A stretch of 64,000 bases of DNA, taken from contig NC_088301.1 of the NCBI RefSeq assembly GCF_032854445.1, forward strand, positions 58,106,512-58,170,511. Reading direction: 5' to 3'. This DNA comes from Liolophura sinensis (Eukaryota; Mollusca; Polyplacophora; Chitonida; Chitonidae). Shown here piece after piece: positions 58,094 through 64,000 of this stretch; position 1 is the stretch's first letter, and the number at the start of each line of letters is the position of its first letter. The notes below the pieces were generated by a model that ran no database searches, was not told the origin of the DNA, and saw only the letters and a program-made list of their open reading frames with translations. The translations under genes and the position numbers were made by a program.

Positions 58094-59504
58094 CAAGGCA
58101 TTCTCCAACTATTCAATACACACCTACTAAATGTGTAAATTGCAAGATCCGATTATATCTGGCCCATTTTTAGAGATTCCACACACAAAATAGGTCACCA
58201 TATATGTTCAACGCTATACACAAAAAAGTACGACGTTAAACCCCGAGCAGTAACTCACTCACAAAAACATTTCACGTCATATTAATAATTAATATATGAA
58301 GTATATGACATACTTCAGATGTCTTTAACACTTCTTACTGACTGTTCTTGAAAACATGTACGTAGAAAACGAAAATCTAAGTAAGTACAAATTAGTAAAA
58401 GGACTGAGAACTTACCTATGATATAATCATAGACCCGCTCCAGATGCTCTTGAACCTTCGTCGGTATCATGATTACTTTTGTCAGCCTAATGACTCCTAA
58501 CGCTATCCCAGCAACAGTGCGGTACAAAATGTAACCTGCCAGGTTTGAATCTGAGTTTTTATGACTTCCCTTGAACGTAGTCATGCATGGAAAATCTTCA
58601 TTCGTGGAATGTGCAACTTAGTTAAATTTCCCCTAGTTCTGAGCTGGAGATTGTACTTGCTTGATAATGTATATACCAGATTTCCCCAAGACAGTTTCAG
58701 GTATTAATGAATGGAATCCGGTTACGTAGTTTTGGACTCGCAGGAAACGCAATCTGTAAATGTGTGGCCCATTTGTGGTTTGATTGTGGTGTTAAATGAT
58801 ACTTTTATGCAAACAGTTTATCTAAATACAGGGATATTCGTTAAGTTACCTGACTATTTCTTATATAACTGTTACACGAGCTATTTAAACCAGTTCGCAA
58901 ATTTCACCAAGAATGCCATCTATACCCACAGACGTCTCGATATAGAACATTTTTGTCTTCTGTGTTTTGTTTTGTTTTGACTTTAGGCAGGTTTTCTTTT
59001 TCTTCTCTTTATCAACGAAAACTAATATCTAGTATTTAAAACATAATTATACGTGGAAGCCTAAGGGTTCTGTTTTATTACGTATCGTTGTCTCTTAATA
59101 CTATAAACGCAGTACTACAACTGATACTGGGCAGATCCGCATCAGGATCAGTTGTGGCACTTAGTGCGGGTCGTGCCCTGTATCTTGGGCATGATATTCC
59201 GTATATATATGCCGTATATCTCAATCCCATCAAAATATAAATGAAAAAGGACACGTGCACCCGTTCACTTGCCATCTTACTTATCGACCTCATACACGAG
59301 CTTGCTCAATACTAAACAGATTTGTTTCACAGGCCAGAAATATTTGTTTCTGCCTCACTGCAACACACTAGGCCTTCAATATAAGCTTTAATATCCCCAG
59401 CTCTAGAATGTATTGAAATGTAACATATAGGGTAAACCGGAGCAGCAAAAACAATGGGGACTCATAACGCAAATGTAGAAGTCAGGAAGCGTAATCCGCC
59501 TTCA

Positions 59505-59560
59505 GAGCACCGCCGACAGTGTGGTAATCGGCAAATGGTCACATGTAACCGATGATCTAT
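59505..59560 (+). repeat. dispersed repeat motif, family c, copy 4
   Basis: CGCCGACAGTGTGGTAATCG then GCAAATGGTCACATGTAACC, related to the copies at 1335-1395 (minus), 14220-14262 and 54484-54525. Confidence 0.4.
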
Positions 59561-59695
59561 CTTAACTGATTTACCAAATTGTACTATGATTCTTGGATAT
59601 ATTAGTGATATTTGTAGTATGTATTTTCAAGTCCAATATTGGAAGCCTAATTCCCAAAATAACTGTTAGCCAGTTCACAAAACAATAAGAAAAAG

Positions 59696-59799
<104 letters not shown>

Positions 59800-59940
59800 T
59801 TGAAGAAATAGAGACAATTCTCCTGGTGAGGAGAATTTACATAGGAAACGTCATGTTATTTTCAAGGCATACGATATTCCAACTGCAGTCGGATTACTAC
59901 AGAATGTACAAAGTTGAGAAGGCTTCGCATTATTTGTCGC

Positions 59941-59942
<2 letters not shown>

Positions 59943-60016
<74 letters not shown>
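59943..60016. repeat. (TA)n microsatellite
   Basis: About 74 bases of pure TA repeat, 150 bp from the previous tract. Confidence 0.97.
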
Positions 60017-60019
<3 letters not shown>

Positions 60020-60683
60020 TAGGCCTACAAATAATGGTGGTAAAATGTAAGAAAGGAGAAGTTTTAATGTTTGGAAATCGAAATGGTGGCCATTACATTC
60101 AAATTTTAAACTTGTATGGACAATTTCCAGGTCGATTACAGATACATAAGTATCTCAGTTGGGCTTTGACTGAAACTGTTCGCAATAGCACAGCCATATT
60201 AAACAGGCACTAATAAGTGAAATATCTTTATCACAGTTCAGGCTGTCAACCGGTAAAATAATATCCGAACTCTATTTCCCAAAGACCAGTTTTATTCATA
60301 AAGCAATACAATCTTGATTTACCTTGGTTTCTTGTATGTTCAATTAGTAACTTGCACTGGCGTTGACAACGAAAGAACCATTTTTCACAAAACGAACGAC
60401 ACTATATCGGTGTATCTCTGATCTAATCAAATTTAATAAACGATCGGTTAAGAAAAAATACTTAACCAGTTCATTGGGTTTGTATGATATTATAGGAAAT
60501 GTTAAATGTACGTGCCATCTTGACAAACACACTAACAGGGGGTACATAAAAGCTTTTTAACAGTGAGTGTCTGGTTGATTGATGCCAGTTCTATACGTGT
60601 AAGTCAACGCCACGTCATGCCAAAGTGACGCACAACCAGGACGTAAAAAGTGGTGTGAATATCAATCAGAATTAAGCATCTTT

Positions 60684-60854
60684 ATGGATATCCTTCTGCT
60701 CTGGATATTAGTTATAAGAATGGACCGAAGAATGGGTTGGTCCATAAGTGACTTTTTTGACGACGAGTTTGATGATCGTGACGTTTTAATTGACCGCTTT
60801 ATTGACGATCGATCATCGACTTTTATTGACGACCTGATTGATAACGGTCGATAA
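60684..60854 (+). CDS. short acidic open frame, doubtful
   Basis: A 56-codon frame from ATG (60684) to TAA (60852-60854). The start is hydrophobic (MDILLLWILVIR) and the rest very Asp-rich with recurring FDD / FIDD pieces (SDFFDDEFDD, DRFIDD, TFIDDLID). The DNA shows low-complexity GAC/GAT/TTT repeats that continue past the stop (GACGACTTTATTAGTGATTG), so the frame may be a by-product of a simple repeat. No family recognised; no promoter, splice or poly(A) context visible. Confidence 0.18.
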   Translation: MDILLLWILVIRMDRRMGWSISDFFDDEFDDRDVLIDRFIDDRSSTFIDDLIDNGR

Positions 60855-61263
60855 CAATTTTCATTTATCCAGCTGAGTGATGGTTGTCGAGCATTTTACC
60901 TATGTGACGACTTTATTAGTGATTGATATTATGATGGTCCACCATTCAAATGCTGTGACAATTTGACTGACTTGGTTTTTATTACATTAATGGTAAGAGC
61001 TGCTACATACAAGCCATGATGGTGGGGTTCCAAGTAGGAAGCATTTGAATGAAATTATAATAAAACCCTAAGTAAAGAAAACCGACAGAAGCCCTGATTT
61101 CACCCTTTACTTGACAATTTGGAAACAGTCGCCTCTGCTCTGGATTTGCTAACCATGTTTTAGTCTTTTCTATAGACCTCTTTGTGTTCAGTGTTCATAA
61201 TTTTGTTAGTAAATGTCATTGGTAAAGACCGGAAGAAAACCATTTTCCATGTGTCATATATAC

Positions 61264-61340
61264 TGGCACCATATTGGTGGAAGACAAGTGGTCTTCAAAA
61301 AACGTTATACTGTGCAAACGGCCATATTCAGGTCATCAAG
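61264..61340 (+). repeat. dispersed repeat, family b, copy 3
   Basis: ACCATATTGGTGGAAGACAA then GTGGTCTTCAAAAAACGTTA matches 13142-13220 closely, and 38783-38830 in part. Confidence 0.45.
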
Positions 61341-62459
61341 AGGCCTGAAACTTGCCTTGCTATTTTGTAAACATATAGTACCAAAAGGAAGAACACGAAA
61401 GTACTTTTATCCAAAAGAACTTTGTTTTTCTCTCTGTTGAATATGATGTATAGCCCTTTCAAAACATTTTCATGTACAAAAAATGTCGTTTTTATATTTG
61501 TACTGGATAATTTCCACGAATAAAATTAAACAGGCGGCTGATTGTTTTGCCGACCGTGACAGGGTGGCTTAACCACTTCATCTACCGACAAGTCTTTGAT
61601 CCACATGTTTCATTTATAAAACAGCTGATGTTTTCAACCTCAAGAGTGATGCTAACGGCTTCTCCCATTTATGCATGTTTATGCTCAACGTGATGGACAA
61701 AATGAGTCTGAAAGGTGTTAGCTTCTCCCTTGTCTGGCCATTTAGCATAATGGTGCATATTAAAACATTCTTAGCACTTTATGACATTTACTTTTTTGTG
61801 CGCTCTGAGGGTTATTTTCTTTTGGCTCATAATTCATTGATATTAACTGTACCACAAAAGAAACAGCCAATGATATAAAAAATAACATCAGTGATGTAAG
61901 GGGCATAACTCTTAGAATTATTTTCACTACATTCATCAGATCATGTCTCACTCGCCGGGAGTGCTTTTATGTCAAGGACGGCAGTGCAAGGAGTTAATGG
62001 TTGGGAAAAGTAAATTTAACCCAGACCACGGAAAAATTCTCTAGTAGGTATGTTATTACACAATCGCGGTGCCATATATCAACCGTGTATACATGCAGTT
62101 TTTTCGACGGTACAAATTGTGACCCCTTTTTGGCAGACCTGCATGGCTGCCTGTTCTCATATGAATACGACTAGCCTATATCCAGAAATTATTAAAAAGC
62201 AGTTACCATCAGGCTTGATCTTTCACATTCACTAGGCGGTATATTGATGACCTGCATAGCTGGATTTAAAGGAAACTGCAGACTCTCCTGATGGCCTTGT
62301 AGCATTTCTTCTCATTATACGATTTATCACTAGTTATTACTGCAAAAATGGCGTACCAAAAGGCTATTGACACAACTGTTTTCACTATAAGTTACAATAT
62401 TTATAATTTTCTTGTACATAAATATGGACAGAGTGTTCAGAATCTCCAGCACTTTGTTT

Positions 62460-62840
62460 CAGAACTATGCCTATTTCCGCTTACCTCAGGGTTAGGGGAG
62501 GTATATTCATCGTGTTGCATTAGATCGCCACCATGGATATAGGAACAGTAGCCATCAAAGCGGAGCTGAAGCACATATTTTGAACATACGAAAATATGTA
62601 AACTAAAATGGTACACGATATGGATACTGATTTCAATTATTCGCTTAGAGCAGTCCTTTTGTCTTTCCAACATTACTGAAAACTGTTAACTCCTTCTCTT
62701 TGCATGATTCATTTCTTGCTTTCTTAGTTCTGGTTTATAGAGGTTTATGTTACACATCGTTTTGGGAACTGGCCTTGCGATTATTGACCAGGGACGTCCA
62801 CTTTGGTGAACGGTTGCTATATGAATGTTTGTCGTGACGC
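62460..62840 (+). repeat. dispersed repeat, family a, copy 2
   Basis: Blocks TATTTCCGCTTACCTCAGGG, CATTAGATCGCCACC, TTCTCTTTGCATGA, CGTTTTGGGAACTGGCCTTG and CGATTATTGACC are in the same order as in 21320-21660. Unidentified family. Confidence 0.5.
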
Positions 62841-64000
62841 CTAGATTCAAATCCAATGTTATCTATACACGCTAGTTTGTGTGTCATATTCTAAAGGTTC
62901 TGGGACTAGTTCTATGCCCCCCTTGCTTTGCAAATAACAGCTGTGGAGGATCAACTTTTGATAATTACAAATTATTCATGGCAAAGTCGTTATGATCATT
63001 TAATGTCCAATGACAGTGGGTATATCGTGAACAACTCGACACGCAGTATGGATTACACGGAGCACTGGAGTCCATTTTCAGTCTTATATGTGGCCGGCTT
63101 CAACCTTAGTTGGGTGATTGCTTATATTTCCCACAATGGCCCTGTGTACTGGGAACTAATTCCGTTCATGCAGGAAATGTGTCATATTCCATCATACTTT
63201 CGTTGGAGATAGCTAATCATGCAGTCAGGCATAAGTGATTAGGGTGGCCATATGTCTCTAACGGCAGATGTGAGCATTTTGTCTGGGCTGATACCTAAGG
63301 TGTTTAATCTTGCTGATTAGAATTCTAAGACTGAAGTTTCTCACAAAACCCTTAAATACTAGTACGTTGTCATGGTGGATACCTCTGATACTTACAAGAT
63401 GTTCAAAGAAAAGTATTTATAGGCAGTGGAAAAGCGAAAACATTTCATGTTTATGGTTTTCATGATGTTATCTCTGGGAAGTGAGCGATTATGGCCGTGC
63501 GATTGGTACCATTAAGACGATTAATCGCAGCTAACAACAGTTTATAGCTGCATCCAATCTGAGGTATTACACATCGCTCGCTCGTCTTCTCGGGTCGGTG
63601 CTGCAGTTTAACGCCGTTATCAAGCAAGGTAGTCTTCGTGAGGCAAGGGAAACAAATGTCTGACCAAAATAGACACCGACAGGTGTTATCATCGCCTATC
63701 ACCATGAAATGGCTCACCTGATTACATGGTCTGATTATAGGGTAAAGTGATGTGGAGCTGATATCTGCATGTTTCGGTTTTGATAAACCAGCCAAATCTG
63801 GTTCTAACGAAAACGAAATCTGCTTATGGTGATTTCGAGTAAATCGAGAGGGTTTTAACGACTATTTAACGACGTATGAAGGTTTTATTTTCTTATCATA
63901 AACACCAAAAAGGCCTTTCTATAGACGCGGAAGCTGATCAAAGAAAATGAACAAAGAATTCATCATTGAGATAACAGAATGGAACCTGGCATCGGGGTCA

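Larger units (their letters stand above)
50832..58584 (-). pseudogene. GMC-family FAD-dependent oxidoreductase, gene C (break in exon 10)
   Basis: Third paralogue, minus strand. Exons: 58584-58416, 57639-57431, 57225-57036, 56801-56673, 55624-55503, 55306-55139, 54994-54841, 52855-52695, 52038-51861, 51691-51480, 50976-50832. Exon 1 is longer than in A and B (56 codons) because of an N-terminal extension with a hydrophobic run LAGYILYRTVAGIALGVIRL (residues 16-35), a possible signal anchor, before YDYIIVGAGSSGC. Exon 3 carries GKVLGGSGALNY, exon 6 [11 protein letters not shown], exon 10 the catalytic-His block TYHPCGTCKMG and exon 11 the catalytic-Asn block SANVNAT. All exons are open except exon 10, where GIKALMD runs into TAA (51669-51671). 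Compared with A and B about 5 bases are missing there, and the frame resumes at EPFKSVGTRHTGR. No alternative acceptor rescues phase. Otherwise about 613 aa. Could be a pseudogene, an assembly error or a damaged allele. Confidence 0.85.

Overview
The window looks like nuclear DNA of a metazoan, most likely a lophotrochozoan and probably a mollusc. Genes are split into many small exons with GT-AG introns, non-coding DNA is AT-rich, and there are long (TA)n tracts, minisatellites, SINE copies with a tail of the type 'GCCGTACTCAAGAATATTTC...TTTATTTATT', and DNA-transposon relics. The organism call rests on these repeats and on recall of similar repeats in mollusc genomes. No search was possible. 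The left half (1-31 kb) has no gene I can recognise apart from transposon genes. It holds a 1.6-kb minisatellite (5.88-7.49 kb), a TTAA-flanked MITE (9.28-9.65 kb), one candidate orphan exon on the minus strand (11.66-11.95 kb), a long-TIR MITE (15.85-16.28 kb), a Tc1/mariner relic (20.4-20.7 kb), a 50-bp tandem array (23.0-23.36 kb), a 3.4-kb pogo/Tigger-like transposon with perfect 21-bp terminal inverted repeats and TA target duplication (23.66-27.08 kb), and a 2-kb 22-bp minisatellite (27.26-29.31 kb).

The right half (31.8-58.6 kb) holds a cluster of three paralogous GMC-family FAD-dependent oxidoreductase genes (choline/glucose-dehydrogenase-like). Gene A is on the plus strand (31787-38215). 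Gene B (48056-40492) and gene C (58584-50832) are on the minus strand. All three have 11 coding exons with the same intron phases (1,0,1,1,0,0,1,0,1,2), and most equivalent exons have identical lengths, so they arose by gene duplication. Gene A reads intact (about 573 aa). Gene B carries single-base indels in exons 2-4 only. Gene C has an in-frame stop and a length deficit at the start of exon 10. A and B converge; B and C are head-to-tail.

The GMC introns are loaded with repeats: (TA)n tracts, SINEs, a LINE 3' remnant, a long-TIR MITE, and a tandem array in gene B intron 10 that appears to be a multiplied copy of the gene's own exon-10/intron-10 splice-donor junction. The last 5 kb (58.6-64 kb) has no recognisable gene, only repeats and a short acidic open frame.

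The three enzymes would each catalyse FAD-dependent oxidation of an alcohol group. The substrate cannot be told from sequence. Gene C has an extra N-terminal hydrophobic stretch absent from A and B, suggesting a different cellular location.
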